A stretch of DNA of 64,000 bases from Anaeramoeba flamelloides (lineage: Eukaryota > Metamonada > Anaeramoebidae): NCBI GenBank assembly GCA_027625915.1, contig JANTQA010000020.1:744001-808000 (forward strand). The letters are read 5' to 3'. The translations under genes and the position numbers were made by a program. Below the pieces are notes generated by a model. The model saw only the letters and a program-made list of their open reading frames with translations. It ran no database searches and had not been told where the DNA came from. Of the stretch, positions 36,840 to 49,600 are shown piece after piece; position 1 is the stretch's first letter, and every line of letters starts with the position of its first letter.

Positions 36840-39800
36840 TTAAAATTCTTGATAATCATCATATTCTCGAGTTGTAAACAATCTTGAAACGATTCCTGTT
36901 GTAACCAAAATAATACCACCACCAACAACACTTAAAATACATGCCTCTGTCTTAATAACGTCATTATGAGCAAGCACACTTGGAAATGCTATACTTGATA
37001 CCAACATAATTCCAGAAAGAAAATAAGCCGCTTGTTTTGAACCACTAAGTATTAATATAATATTTAAAATATAAAATATACATAATATAAAAAAATAAGG
37101 CAGGTTAGTTTTGATTAACATTTGTTATGAATTAATGAAAGTTATTTTATTTGAAAACGCAAGGAAACAGTGAAAAATTGAAAGGAAAAAGTTTTCAAAA
37201 GTAGCCATAAAAATGGACAAAAATATTGGATATACCAAAATTATATTGTTTTTCACTTTTTATCCCTCATCATTATAAAACAACCATACTATGGAACAAA
37301 CTGTTTTATTTAATGATGAACGTTTCAATTTTAATTAACATTTTTTTTTTTTTTTTTTTGAAAATTAATGAAATTCTTCCAAAATTTTGATAATGTAAAA
37401 ATTTATTTTTTTTTATTTTTTTTATATTTTTTCTCCGAGCTGAATTTTCTTTATATTGGGAAGAAGAGTTACAAAGATAAAAGCCCAAATTGTTACTTCC
37501 TAATATCGGGATACCGAAACATGACAGTATGAGTAACTTAAAAAAAAAGAAAAAGCAAAGGCAAAAAACATCAAGGGTTAAAAAAAAAAAATAGAAATTA
37601 CAACAATTAAATAACTACCTCCTAAATGAACATTCATAATTAAGGATCAAATTAAAAATAAATTAACCAAAAGGATCGTGACTGTGATCATGAGTGTTAT
37701 TAATTAATAATAGCATTGTTTTTTTTTTTTTTTTTATTTTTTACCAATTGCTTCTTGTAAACTCTTTTTAAATTTTTTTTTTTTTCTTTTTCTTATTAGT
37801 TTTTTTCTTCTTTTTTTTCAATTATTTTTTTTTTACTTTTTAAACATAAAAATAATTTTGGAGTGTCTTTCCCTTGAAAAATTGTGAAATATATGATTTT
37901 AAGCTTAAATTCTCTTTAAGGAAATTTAAGTAAAAGTACATTTAGAGTGTAATTTACACTTCTTCAATAATAATAATAATATAAAATTTTTTTAAAAAAT
38001 TTTCGAATTTGTTTCAAGTTGATTATAAAATTTTTTTATTCAGCTGAAAGAAAATAATAAACTAAAGTTTGACACCGCGAGATTGTGAAATTTTTTTTCA
38101 AAAACTTGAAGGGCAATTTGAATTTTATGTATTGCCGATTTTGTAAATCAATGTAATAAACAACATACACCCAATGAATAGATTATATGTATAAAGGAAA
38201 TTAAAATAAACTCTATTTCATAATAAATGGCCCAATTTGTTTTTACTTTTTTTTTACTTTTTACTTTATTTTATATTTAGATGAAAACCAAATATTTCTA
38301 GTGTATAGAACTGAATATTAAAATCGAAATTTTTTTAGTATTATAGATAACTTCAATTTATAAAAATATTTATTTTCAAAATTTGATTTTTAATGGGCCA
38401 ATGATTTTGAAATATAGTTTATATTCCCAATTATAAATTTGATTAGAAATGATTTTTTTGATCTTTAATTTTTTCGGAATTCTCTAACAAATCGAAATAA
38501 ATTTAAAATCAATTTTGTTTATTTATAATGCCAAGGACTTTCCAAATTAAACTAAAATTCCAAAATTTCAGAACATTTAAAACAGTTAAACGTATAAGAA
38601 TACTACACTTTGATTCAATTTGAAAATAATTTTAATTTTACAAACAATATTTTTATGATTTTTTTGTTTTTTGTTTTTTTTTTTAATTTCTTTTATTTGC
38701 AATTAGGTAATAGTTTTTGTTAGATCAAGAATATTTTTTTCAAATGATTTATATTGAGTTACAGTCAAGTTCTATATATAGAAAAAAAATAATTAAATTA
38801 GTTGATGGTATCTAAACCTTTTATTGATCGATAATTGTTAATAGAATTTTCAACAAATTTATCAAAAGATTTTTTTTTCTTTTGTTCATTTCATCATTTT
38901 GGACATTGAGATTTTTTTTTTTTTTTTTGATTTATTTTCTCTTTTGGATAAAAATGATTACAGTTAAAAACATTGATATTGAGTAAATTGGACGTGATTT
39001 AAGATTTTGTTTTTGCAAAAATACAAATAAATTGTGGTTATTTTTTTACCTATTTTTGATTTTGAGGGTCAAAATTATTGGAATGGAGTTGGGAGTTGGG
39101 ACTTGGCATAAAATGTGGAAAATTTGCACTTTTTCACATTTTGCAATTTTTTTCATTTTGTTCTTACACACATGGAGTTTAGTTGATTAAATGCTTAATA
39201 ATATTTTTAAATTAATCATAATTTTGATACAAAAATAAAAAAAAAATTTCAGTTGTTTTATTTTGTTTTAAAAAATTTTTTTCAAATAAAATAATTGTAA
39301 TTTAGTATCTATTTTTATATTAAAATGATGATTAATTTAAAAATTTGTTTCGTTATATCTATCTCTATTCCCAATTTCTGGATCAAGACGATTATACTTC
39401 TCGTTATCTCAAAAAATACTATCTTTTAAGCCATTCATATTTACACTTGTGTGCTGTTGAATCCAAATTAAAAAAATATCAAAATTAACGAAAAAGTTTA
39501 ATTAGAAAAACCATATTAAATCTATAAAATTTTCATTTTTAAATTGTTTTAAAAAGATCTTGTATTTTTTCAAAATTAAGAATTAGAAAAATATTTGAGA
39601 ATTTGAAAGAAAAGTTTTCATTTAGGAAATGACAGTAAACTATTTTTCAGTCAAAGGGGCCCAATTTTAATGGGTGAAATACATGTGTTTAAAGGGTTTG
39701 GATAGATATTAGAAGAAAAATTTTATTTTGGAAATTTTCAAAATTGAAATCATTTTTTCACATTTTTGCGTTTTTTTTTTTTTTATTCGATTTTTTTTTA

Positions 39801-41446
39801 AAACCTAATTCAGTTGCAAAAAAATTTTTTTATTGCAAAATCAATAGTCACTTAGTAAAAATGTGTTATTCTAAGGTTATTGAAACCATGGAAATGATTG
39901 TTGGGAAATCATATTGATTTCTATTGCAATTCTATTCGATCTTTGATCATGATATTTGTTTTATAAATGTGAAAAATTTTTACTTCATTTTCATTTCCTT
40001 TTTCAAATAGAGACCACAAATCCCAACACACTTCGTTTGGGAACTTGATTTCTAAAAGAAAAGTATGAAAAATGAAGTGAAAAATGTTTCCTATTTATTA
40101 TTCAAATACCAGTAGAAGTTCAAAACGAACATTGTTGTTTTTCTCAATAGGGGTCTCTAAGAATTTGAGTTTTTCAATTTTTAAGAAAATTTATTGATTA
40201 ATTAGTTTTCAATCAGACATATATCAACAATTCTTTGATGTGTATTATTCTGCTTATTTCTTATTTTTTCTTCAAAGGTCAATTATATAAAATAATTGAT
40301 ATTTGAAAAAAATGTTTTTTTTTTGAATTCCCCTTTGTCTGAAACAGAGTTTCTTTTTAATTTCTTGAAAAATTCAAAATAAAAAAATAAAAATTTGACC
40401 AAGTCCAAAACGGAAAAACCATTTTAGATATCCTTTTCATTTTTAATTAAGCTTGTGAAATGGTTAGACCTTTTTGTCGATTAATAATCAACCAAATAAT
40501 TTGTAGCTTGAAATAAAAATATTTGTTTCTTAATTGAAAAATGATAGTAATAGAATATTATTTTCTGATCTCCACAATATTTGTAGTTAACTACAAAAAA
40601 TACCAACAAAAAAATTGAAAACAAATTTTTTTCAATGATCATAAAAACCAACCCACCTTTTGGATGCATTTTTAAAGTGAAAAATTATTTTACATTTGTA
40701 AGCAATTTGAAAACATTTTTGAGAATATTTTTTTTAGATCCAAAATCAATTTTTTGAGTAATACAGTATAATACTCTAAAGTTTGATTGAAATTTATGGA
40801 GAAGGCACCAACCTTAAACTTTGAAAGGTCCAATTTTTTTTAAAGAAATACTCAAAGGCATGAAAAAGAAAATCAAAGAATTGGAAACAAAATCTTTGAA
40901 GGATTGCAATACCGCTCTTCAATAAACCATTTTCAAAACACTTCTTTGACTCAAAGATCTGGGAAACTCTTAATCAAATGCTTTGTTTAAAGCGAGACTG
41001 TTGCTGAACGTAGTTTGTGTTTTTCCATGATTTGTAACATTTTAATACAGCGGGAACTAAAAACGATCTTATCATAAAAAAAAAATGCTTTTAATAAAAG
41101 AAGAAAAAAATTAAAAAAAAAAAATTCAAAGCTTACAATCGAGGTTCTTGCATAAAATCATTTGACTCCCCGCTATTATTTTTAGAATAATTATTAAAAA
41201 AAGAAGAAGTATTTGTTCAACACTTATTGCTTTCGATTTTTGTTTGCAATGCAAAACAAAACAAAACAAAACAAGGAAGGAAGCTTACCCACAAAACATA
41301 ATTGGAAGAGGTGCAAGAACATAAAAGGCTATCGAGATCAAAGGCAATTCATTACCGTAAAGCAAACTTGCTAAAACATCAAGTAAAACACCCAACGCAA
41401 GCAGACTAGCTAAGATTATTAATTTTGATGTTAATCCGAGTTTCAT
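36840..41446 (-). CDS. VPS55: VPS55/LEPROT family membrane protein, three exons
   Basis: Exons, in coding order: 41289-41446, 41137-41172 (36 nt), 36840-37044; 132 residues (yeast Vps55 140, animal LEPROT 131). Exon 1 begins MKLGLTSKLIILASLLALGV and ends near PLISIAFYVLAPLPIMFC, corresponding to the first two membrane helices. The microexon encodes GESNDFMQEPR, matching the yeast loop with SDFM. Exon 3 encodes GSKQAAYFLSGIMLVSSIAF, PSVLAHNDVIKTEACILSV and VGGGIILVTTGI, helices 3 and 4. All junction phases agree (GTAAGC...TAG donors and acceptors). The family sits in late endosomes and supports vacuolar/lysosomal sorting with Vps68. Intron 1 is 116 nt; intron 2 is 4,092 nt. Confidence 0.88.
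38270..38415. repeat. R-family fragment, direct
   Basis: Closely matches 25895-26030: GAAAACCAAATATTTCT-GTGTATAGAACT, AATATTAAAATCGAAATTTT, ATAGATAACTTCAATTTATA and CCAATGATTTTGAAATAT in the same order. Confidence 0.8.
39640..39850. repeat. R-family fragment, inverted
   Basis: Reverse complement of the part of R1 around 26400-26580: TTTTTCAGTCAAAGGGGCCC here against GGGCCCCTTTGACTGAAAAA there, followed by diverged but collinear sequence. Confidence 0.65.
40855..41076 (+). pseudogene. Possible DNA-transposase relic, tentative
   Basis: A plus-strand frame runs ENQRIGNKIFEGLQYRSSIN, HFQNTSLTQRSGKLLIKCFV, one stop, then SETVAERSLCFSMICNIL and QRELKTILS. The second part loosely recalls the C-terminal hAT dimerisation motif (S-ERSFS-M--I----R--L). 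Short, interrupted and without other transposase motifs, so the assignment is weak. A stop-containing alternative frame also has partial coding character. Confidence 0.2.
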
Positions 41447-43378
41447 TAAGAACAACTTTGATAAATTAAAAAAATGAAATTTTTTATTCGAAAGAATTAT
41501 TTCAAGAGTTCAATATTCTTTTTTAGAGACAACTATTCAAAGAGTTCTCCCTTATTATGGTGTTGAGTAGTTTTGAAAATTTACAACTACCGATATTTTT
41601 TTGATTTAGGCTTTTGCAAAATTCAGGTATTTTTCATTAAGAAACTTGCCAACCAATGACAGTAACAAGTTTAAAAATTTTTTTTGAAAAAGGGTTCGTC
41701 ATGATCAGTTCGGTATCTTTTTTTAGTATATGGTCAAAGAAAAGATTTTATTTGGATTTTCCCAACAAGAATTATGATCTTTATGATATACAAAGGATAT
41801 AAAATATAAGGAGTTGTTAAACAAGTATTTTGTTTTTTTTCTATAAGATTATTTACAAATTTGAGTTTTTTAATTTTTAAGAGAATAATTCATTTAATTT
41901 TTTTTATTTTAGAACGATACCAACGATTCTTTGGTGTTGTGTTTTCCATTTGTTTGTTCTTCAAAACACAATTATTACAAAATAAATAATAGTTAAAAAA
42001 AAAAATTTGTTGCTCTTTAACAGTAACAAAGTTTATCTACCTAAATATCGAAATTAAAAGAGTATAATCTGGTGAATTATTATTTAATAAAAATTATCAT
42101 CAATTTTATTTTTCCACTTTTCATTTTTTCCAAATTTGTTTTTTGAGGTTTTTAAGGATACACCCCTTATATATATATATATATATCTGAATTAGGTACA
42201 ATTAAAAAAAAACATTTCAAGAATTCATCAACTTTTTAGTTTAGATTGTGTACAAATATACTTAAATCCAAAAATTTATCATAAGATCATGACAATTCAA
42301 TCAAAAAACAAAATTATTTCCAATCTGAATAAAATTGTATTATTGTAATTGTTTAAATATGAAAATAATTTTTTCATCTTTTCTTTTTTTGTTTTCATTT
42401 CATTTTTCGAATTACGTCTCCTGTTTTTGTTTGATCGAAATATTTTTTTCAATGGTTGATACTATGTTAAGGTTGAATTCTTTTGAATAGAGTAAATCAA
42501 ATAAAATTAGTTGAAAGTTTCTGACCCTTGGATTGATCAATAATCCTAATAGAATTTAAACAAATTTACCAATGAAATTTTTAAGATTACCCATCCCCCA
42601 TATTTTTTACCCATCAATGATTTAGTAGTATTGATATTTATTTATTTTTTTTTTGTGGGTATTGCAATTTATAAACAATTGTTAACATTTTAATTAGTGT
42701 ATGAGTCTAATTTGGTATTTCTTTGAGAAATTTATTTAATAAGAGTTTTTTTTTTTACAGAATAGTATTTTGGTAGGAGTAGCAGAATTTTGAATTGAAG
42801 TTTAGGTGTAAATGATTAGATTTTATATTCATAGAATTAAATTGTAGCAAACCGAATCGACTGAAGCAAGCTAAAAAAAAAAAACGACAATTGAACTTTA
42901 ATGAACAGAACACTACTTTCCAGGTATTTTGCTAAGATTGGGCCTGTACTGGTAAGAATGTTTACTCGGTGTCTTGTGATGGGATTTCACAAAACAACGA
43001 TACCTGAAATTTTACAAAAAAAATAAAAATTAAAATAATAAAATCTTTTAATCATTCGATCATAAAGAACTTTAATTTATAATAACAATAATATTTGGAA
43101 AGAAGAAGGGTGCTAAATTAAAATAAAAATAAAAATTAAAATTAAAATATAATTAAAAATAAAAAAGATCAATATTTTGAATAGATCAATAAGTTACTAA
43201 ATACATTTAAACTTTTTTTTTAACAACTCAAATAATTTTTTTTCTTTTTTAAGAATTATTGGAATGTACTGATTTCTTAAAATGGGTTTTAACAAAAAAA
43301 AAAAAAAAAAAATAGTTGTGTACTCTTCAATTATCTTTTTAGGCAATAAATTCAAGAATTGATCACTGCCAAACAAGA
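41447..43378. other. Intergenic between VPS55 and UK-TTM
   Basis: A/T-rich, with an (AT)n run near 42167-42186 and the island at 42901-43026. No other gene seen. Confidence 0.55.
42901..43026 (+). CDS. Small basic ORF or structured RNA, unidentified
   Basis: A sharply bounded G+C-richer island. On the plus strand the ATG at 42901 opens a 41-codon frame (starts MNRTLLSRYFAKIGPVLVR, then VMGFHKTTIPEIL), amphipathic and basic like small mitochondrial-type proteins. On the minus strand the same DNA follows a good acceptor (TAAAATTTCAG) and reads YRCFVKSHHKTPSKHS, QYRPNLSKIPGK to a stop, so it could instead be a terminal exon. A box-C-like GTGATGG and CTGA also occur, so a snoRNA cannot be excluded. 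I recognise no homologue. Confidence 0.35.
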   Translation: MNRTLLSRYFAKIGPVLVRMFTRCLVMGFHKTTIPEILQKK

Positions 43379-45456
43379 TTATTTTTTCATTGTTTTTTTT
43401 ATCTTTTTCAATTCTCTTGTTTTAATTTTCTCTTCTGTGTAATCAAAATATAATTCGATATAACTTTTTCTTACATATTTCCCCTCAAGCCCTAGCAGGT
43501 TACCTATTTCTTCAACGGTTTCCCGTTTTTTCCCTTTAATTTGGACATATGTGATATTTTTCATTTGGACAAAGGTGTCGACATCGATTGTAATTTCTCC
43601 GTTTGAGAATCTTTTTAATTTTCTTTTTATTGTTGCGTCTATATGATATCCCAAAGACAGTAACCCGGATAAAATTTTCACTGATACTTCGAAATCTAGG
43701 GTTGGGGTGATAATAAAATCGTCTTGCTGTAATATCTGAGAAAACTGTGCTTCATATGTACCACTTGAGATATTGTTTCTTACACGGATATAGTCTTTAA
43801 CAAATGATGATTTTCTGCCACCAAAGGAATTTTTTCTTTGAAGTTTTTTTTTTTTAACTTGGTTTTGATCATTTTTGTTACTTTTTTCCCCATTCTTTGT
43901 CTTCTTCTTTTCTTTATTCTTTTCCGTATTCTTTTCCTTCTTTTCATTTTCTTTTTCTTTTTTGTTCTTTTCACTATTTGAGTCTGAGTTATTCTCTGAA
44001 TTTGACTCTTCATCTGATTCAATGTCTGATGGTGGCCTTAAATAGATGTCGTTGTATTGGTTATATTTTGGTTTATATTTTTCATCCAAGCCCAATACCT
44101 TTAAGATAACCTCTTCGGTGATCTTTTCAGTTGTTTTCAATGTGTAAGTTGGGTTTAATAAGGCTGCAAAGGGGTTGAACCGATTCAGGATTTTCAGATG
44201 TGCATATTTAATGGTTGGCTCCACAAATGCTTTGTACATTGGGTACACAGTCTCGGCAATCTGTTGGAATGATTCCTTGGGTGTTTGGCCGGTTCTTGAA
44301 ATGTCTCTCGCAATTCTTTTCACTAAATCATAATGAACCCCACCTGAGATAAAGACCCTAAAATCGAAAAATTGTCTTATTTGATCATGAAGCGCATAGA
44401 TCCCTTCTAGAAGCACAATCCCACCCCCCTTGCATTTGATAGTTTCATACGCATATCTTCCTGACTTTCTGAAATCATATAATGGGGTTTTTGTTTCTTT
44501 TCCTTCGATCAATTCCTGTAGATTCTTTTTTAATAAATCGAAATCAACTAATCTGTAGTCATCAAAATTTTCGTCGATTACATGCTTTGAAGTGTCGAGG
44601 TAGTTGTCCATAGAAAGCGAAATAGCTTGACTAAAAACTTTGAAATTTGTTAATTTGGTTTGTTTTTGTGTTTATTAGTTTAGATTTTATTTGATTTTTT
44701 TGATTTTGTTAGTGGTGTCAGTTGTATAATTGAAGAAAAAAAAAAATTGAACAAAATTTTCATTCAGACTTTACAAAGAACCAAAATGTCCATAATAAAA
44801 AAAAAATAGATTTAAGTTCCAATTTAAAAAAGTGATCTCCACAAGACATGATTTAATATTTCAAAAAGTTAAAATTTTCCTTTGATCTTTTGACTTTTAT
44901 TTTTGGAAAAGCTAATTCCTATTCCGTTCAAATAATTCCCCAACAAATACTATTTCCATTTTGTTTGTTGGGGGTAAATGAAAAGGGGTCATTTAAAAAA
45001 AATATCTTACAATCAAGAATTTTATTTGCTAAAGTTGTTTTACCGGCTATTTGAGGAGTAGTTGTTGAAAAAAGAGGGAACAATTTAATAGAAAATAGAA
45101 AGAATTGGAAAAGTTTTAGTGATCAAACCCAAAATCAAAAAGAAACTTTTTTTTTGTTATTTTTTATCAGAAAAAATAAAAGGAATCTGAAATAATTATT
45201 TTCCTTGAGTTGGAGAAACCAAATAATTACCTCCAGAGGGGCCAGAAATTGCGACCAAAACGGGCCTGTCTGTTATTTTTGATTGAAGCTTTTGGATTGC
45301 CTTGACAAGATAAAAAAAGCCCTCTTCAAAATATAAAGGATCTTGAAATTTTGACATTTTGAAAAACCCGTTTTGTTTTTCAGTAACCTCCATATTGATC
45401 TGCTGAATGTCTTCAATTGAATAACTTTTCCCCATTGTCCATTTATAGAAGGACAT
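43379..45456 (-). CDS. Uridine kinase-CYTH (triphosphate tunnel) fusion
   Basis: Exons, in coding order: 45231-45456, 45011-45046 (36 nt), 43379-44637; 506 residues. Exon 1 ends in the Walker A motif (LVAISGPSG), exon 2 completes it (AGKTTLANKILD), and exon 3 continues FFSQAISLSMDNYLD, FDDYRLVDFDLL, YDFRKSGRYAYE, VLLEGIYALHDQIRQFFDFR and ISRTGQTPKESFQQIAETVY, closely following the uridine-kinase part of plant TTM1/TTM2. A Glu/Lys/Ser/Asn-rich linker (~290-365) leads to a CYTH domain (~385-490) with VSVKILSGLLSLGYHID, YVQIKGKKRETVEEIGNLLG and EGKYVRKSYIEL. CYTH proteins hydrolyse triphosphates in a metal-dependent tunnel; plant TTM1/2 are pyrophosphatases. Unlike those, no C-terminal membrane anchor is visible. 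Introns are 184 and 373 nt. The acceptor at 44638 was chosen because it keeps the exact family spacing between KIL and MDNY. Confidence 0.9.
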
Positions 45457-45611
45457 ATTTGATAATATTTACAAAGTTTTTAGAAGTGGAAAATTGGACT
45501 TTTAAAAAAAATGAATAAGATTTGTTAAAAGTCTTTTTATTTCTTCTTCATCTCCATATTGATGTTTTGGATTCTTTTTAAAAAATGTTGATTTTTAATT
45601 AATTGTATTGA

Positions 45612-45800
45612 TTATTTTGCTTTTTCTTTTATGAATTTTTTTTGATAATTTGGAGAAATGGTTAAATATTTATTTTCAAATAGCGAACAAATTCTTCGAA
45701 TCTTGAGATAAAGATCTGATAAATAAATAAAATAAAAAAAATCAAAAATGAAAAAGGAAATTTTAATAAGACTTTGAACATCGTTTGTAAATACAGTCAT
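45612..45800 (-). CDS. Weak hypothetical ORF upstream of UK-TTM
   Basis: 62 codons from the ATG at 45800 (MTVFTNDVQSLIKIS), with a hydrophobic middle and a more protein-like second half (SDLYLKIRRICSLFENKYL) that follows a TTTATCAG acceptor-like site. It could be an exon, a small protein or chance. No family recognised. Confidence 0.2.
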   Translation of the reverse strand: MTVFTNDVQSLIKISFFIFDFFYFIYLSDLYLKIRRICSLFENKYLTISPNYQKKFIKEKAK

Positions 45801-46110
45801 TTTGATTTGACTCAAGTGAATAAGATCTCTTATTTACAAATTAATTAATTTTTTAGAAAATTTAGTTTTTTTTTTCTTGTTCAAGTGTTTAAATGTCAAT
45901 TAACCACAAAATAGTAATTATAAAGTATTATTGTTTACAGTTGAAATAATGGATTATTACTGTGATGTGTGGACTTTTGAAGCAATAACTGATTTAATAA
46001 ACTAAAACTCGGAGCTTAAAGGAAGCACCTATGTCGAGCCTTTTATTAGAAAATTGAAGTTTTTAAGTTAGCTAAAAGTTAATATTTAATTGACCATACC
46101 TAAATTTCTT

Positions 46111-46665
46111 TAAGGTTCGCAATCCCTGAAACTATAAAAAATATTGACTTGTATTTGGCAACGTGACATGTTATTTTCGTTCTTATCTGATCGATCTTCA
46201 ACTTTGTATTAATTTTAAAAGTGGTTTAATACTGTTAAAAAAGTTTTTTCTTTTCTTGAAATCCAATTTTAAGACTGTAAGGTGAATATATTCGCAGATA
46301 AGTATGAAACAAATATTGATTTTTGGGGTTTATTTAATTGAAATTTTACCTTAGGTTTGGTTTTATTAGGAACTTTTAAAAAATTATTAGTATTTTTTTT
46401 TAGGTAATTAAGTTAAAGGGAACTAAATATATCAATTGTAAACAGAAAAATCAAAATTCATTCTTAAAGACCCACCAACCTATTGGCAGTATACTCGTCA
46501 ACCCAATTTTTTTTTTTTTTATTGGGTGGGGGGGAGAAATTCATTATTTGAACAAATATTAAAACAGAAATAAATCAAAAGATAGATCAGCTAAAACCAA
46601 AATAATATGTCACGTTGCCAAATACAAGATAATATTTTTTATAGTTTCAGGGATCGTGAACCTTA
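46111..46665. repeat. 555-bp foldback element
   Basis: Arms of ~86 nt: 46111-46196 (TAAGGTTCGCAATCCCTGAA, ACTATAAAAAATATTGACTT, GTATTTGGCAACGTGACAT) and its near-exact reverse complement at ~46580-46665. The middle has a T run followed by a G run near 46508-46532. No open frame. Lies ~650 bp upstream of the UK-TTM start. Confidence 0.8.
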
Positions 46666-49600
46666 AATTTTATTCACAATAACATATACAATTGAGAAAT
46701 TCCAATATTTGAGGCTATTTTAATTATTGTTAGTAAAAGACCCACGATTTTTAAACTTTTTAATCCAGAAAAAAAAAAAAAAAAATGTTTGTTGAAGGCA
46801 AAAAATTTAGTAAAACACTTAATTAATGATTTTGAGTTTATTTGAATAACAAACTGTTTTCTTTAATAAATGATACGTAATAATTTTAACAATGCTCTAT
46901 TTTTCGAATAACAGCTGAAACAGAGAGAAAGAGAGAAAATATTAATGATAAATATCATTGGTGGTATCTTTTCGAGAATTCAAATTTTTTGAGAAAAATC
47001 AATTATTTTTCTCTATTCATTTGAAAATTTGAAAAAATGCTTTAACCTTTCTTCAGTTTTCTATATTTCAGACTTTATTAGAAAATCTCGAAATTTGTGA
47101 AACAAAAGCAAGAATTAAAAAAAAAATACACTATTAGCTTATCTAGAATGTAAAAGAATTTTGTAAAATCTTTGATTTTTCTCAATTCTTTTGAATTTTG
47201 AAAAAACTACGTTTGGTTTACTTGATATTTCTGTTTCTTTCAAATAATCAATTGGTCAACCTTTAGCTTTTATTGGGGGTTTTATTTATTTGGAAAATCA
47301 ATAAATTGTACATGTAAAACAGAAAATTCAAGAAAATCTAGACTTTCTACAATTCTACACTAGACTATACTTAACTAAACAAATTTCTAAATTTTTGTTT
47401 AGAAATTTCAATTAACCAATCACAATTTCCTTTATCATTAACCTAATGGAAATAAAAATAATGGTTATTGAATTAGAATAATATCAAGTATATTATTCTG
47501 TTGTTATTTATTATTATTTTTTTTTTTGGGATTAATTCTTTAATCCAGTATTTTTGAAATTTATCATATGATGAGTACCCCTAGAAATCAATGGATATAT
47601 TCAAGAATTTCTAAATTAGAAGAATTTTTGAAGAAATTGTAATTTTTAGTTTTCACTTTTCTCTTAATATAAATATATCAATTCATTTTAGCCAACTTTG
47701 AACTTTTTTAATTCAACTTTGTATAAAAATTTTGTCAAATTGAATTTGTTTTTTTGAAAAAATTTTAATTTTTATCCTTCCTATTATAACTGAGAAAGTG
47801 TTTTCTAATGCCCTTAAGGTACATCACATGATTAAAAAATTTTTTTCATGATAGACTACCTGTCATTGTCCAAAAATGATAAATATTTAAACGTGATATA
47901 TCACTTTTTGATTTTTTTTTTTGATAAAAACAATTTTTTTTTAGAAGAAACTACTTATGCCAAATCCAGTGTGAGGTGTAATGTGAAACTTTAATGAAGT
48001 TTAGAGGTCTTCAATAATTCTTTTAGATTTCATTTAAGAATAATTATTTCTGAACATAATTTCTATTTTTTATGTTTAATAAAAAATAAAATGGAATAAA
48101 AAAAAAATGAAATTACTTGGAAAAGTGCACATAACTTGTTAAACAAGTTAAAATCATTATCGAACTATCTACATTCAAAAGGAAGTTCACATTTCTAACC
48201 AAAGTTTAAACACAATATATTAATTCAAATTCATTTACAATTATTTCGATCTCCTCTTTCTATTTGTAGTACATTCTATAAAACATCAATGGAAAGAAAA
48301 GTCACAATATAATGTACAAATGGATCTTCCTTCCTATTCTTTGAAAGTATCCATTAATAACTATTAAAAAAGAATTATATATAAAAGGTAAAAAAAAAGA
48401 AAGAAAATATCTAAATATATTAAAAAAAAAATTTACTGTTTCCAATTGGTTAGTATATCAAAAAACATATATATTTTGTACACTTTTTTTTTTCCAACAT
48501 TTAAGTAAAAAAAAAATTGATGATTACTATTCAAACATAAAATTGTTAATTTATTTTTCAATCTTTAATCCTGATTAAATTTGAAAAATACATAATAGAT
48601 AATAACCAACTTATTTTGATTAATTATTTTTCTGAGTGGGTAAGGTTCAACTATCTGAATAACATTTAAGAGCCCTTCTAAAATTTCTGGCTAGATCATC
48701 TTTATTTTCTTACATACAACATATTAACCAACTTAAAGAACTAGCCATTTACCCTAGATTTACTTGATATTTGTGGAATTGCTTCAAACTCTAAAAAGGG
48801 TATTGTGAAATTGTACATCTTTTAACAGAAAAAAATTCAAAAAATAAAGTTTATATGATCTTCAATGAAAAATATTAAAATAATAAATAAAAAGTTTAAA
48901 CAGATCTCAATTCTGAAAAATCAAATTTTAAAAAAAAAATAATTGTTACTGTTTTTAAATTATCCAAAGGGTTATATACTCTTCAATTTAATAAAAATTG
49001 TTTTCTTATAATACATAATCAATTTATTTTAGTTCAATCTATTTTATTGATATATTGTAACTCTCTATATTTGACAGAGCAAGGATTTTGCAACATTCAG
49101 GAGATAAAAATAACTCATTTTGAGAATATAAAAAAATGAAAAAAAAAAAAAAATCTTTGAAACCTCAAAAAGTAATCAAGAGCGAAACTACAAAATCTAA
49201 TACTTTTATTTTCAAAAATAAAATACTCAAACAATAAAAATGAAAACTGAATTCCTCTCCTTGACACTTTTTCTAAAATTATTCTTGTTTTTAATAGTTG
49301 ATTTTTTGAAATTTTATAGTTAGTCATACCACAATTTGGTTAGTTTTTGATGGGTATTAGACACTCAAAAAAATGACAAATTTTTTTTTTTCCATTTCAG
49401 AAAATTATTTTTCATCATAATGGCTTTACGCCTCAAGAAATTTATGTCAAGAATTGTTTTTTTTTTAAATTGTTTTTTCTTCTTCACTTCTCAAAAAGAA
49501 TTTTTATTCTGAAAAAATTGACCAAAAAAATTACTAATTTCTAAGTTATAATCTACACCAACAAAAAATAAAATTTTCAATTAAGTTTTCTTTTTTGAAA

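Larger units (their letters stand above)
37045..41136. other. Giant intron of VPS55
   Basis: Holds R-family fragments in both orientations (38270-38415 direct, 39640-39850 inverted), a segment at ~40010-40160 shared with 24690-24860, and a possible transposase relic (40855-41076). The rest is A/T desert. The extra length is plausibly insertion-derived. Confidence 0.6.

Noticed and set aside
43897-44109. Plus-strand frame over the UK-TTM linker
   Set aside because: Antisense to a Glu/Lys-rich linker; Ser/Phe-rich artefact.
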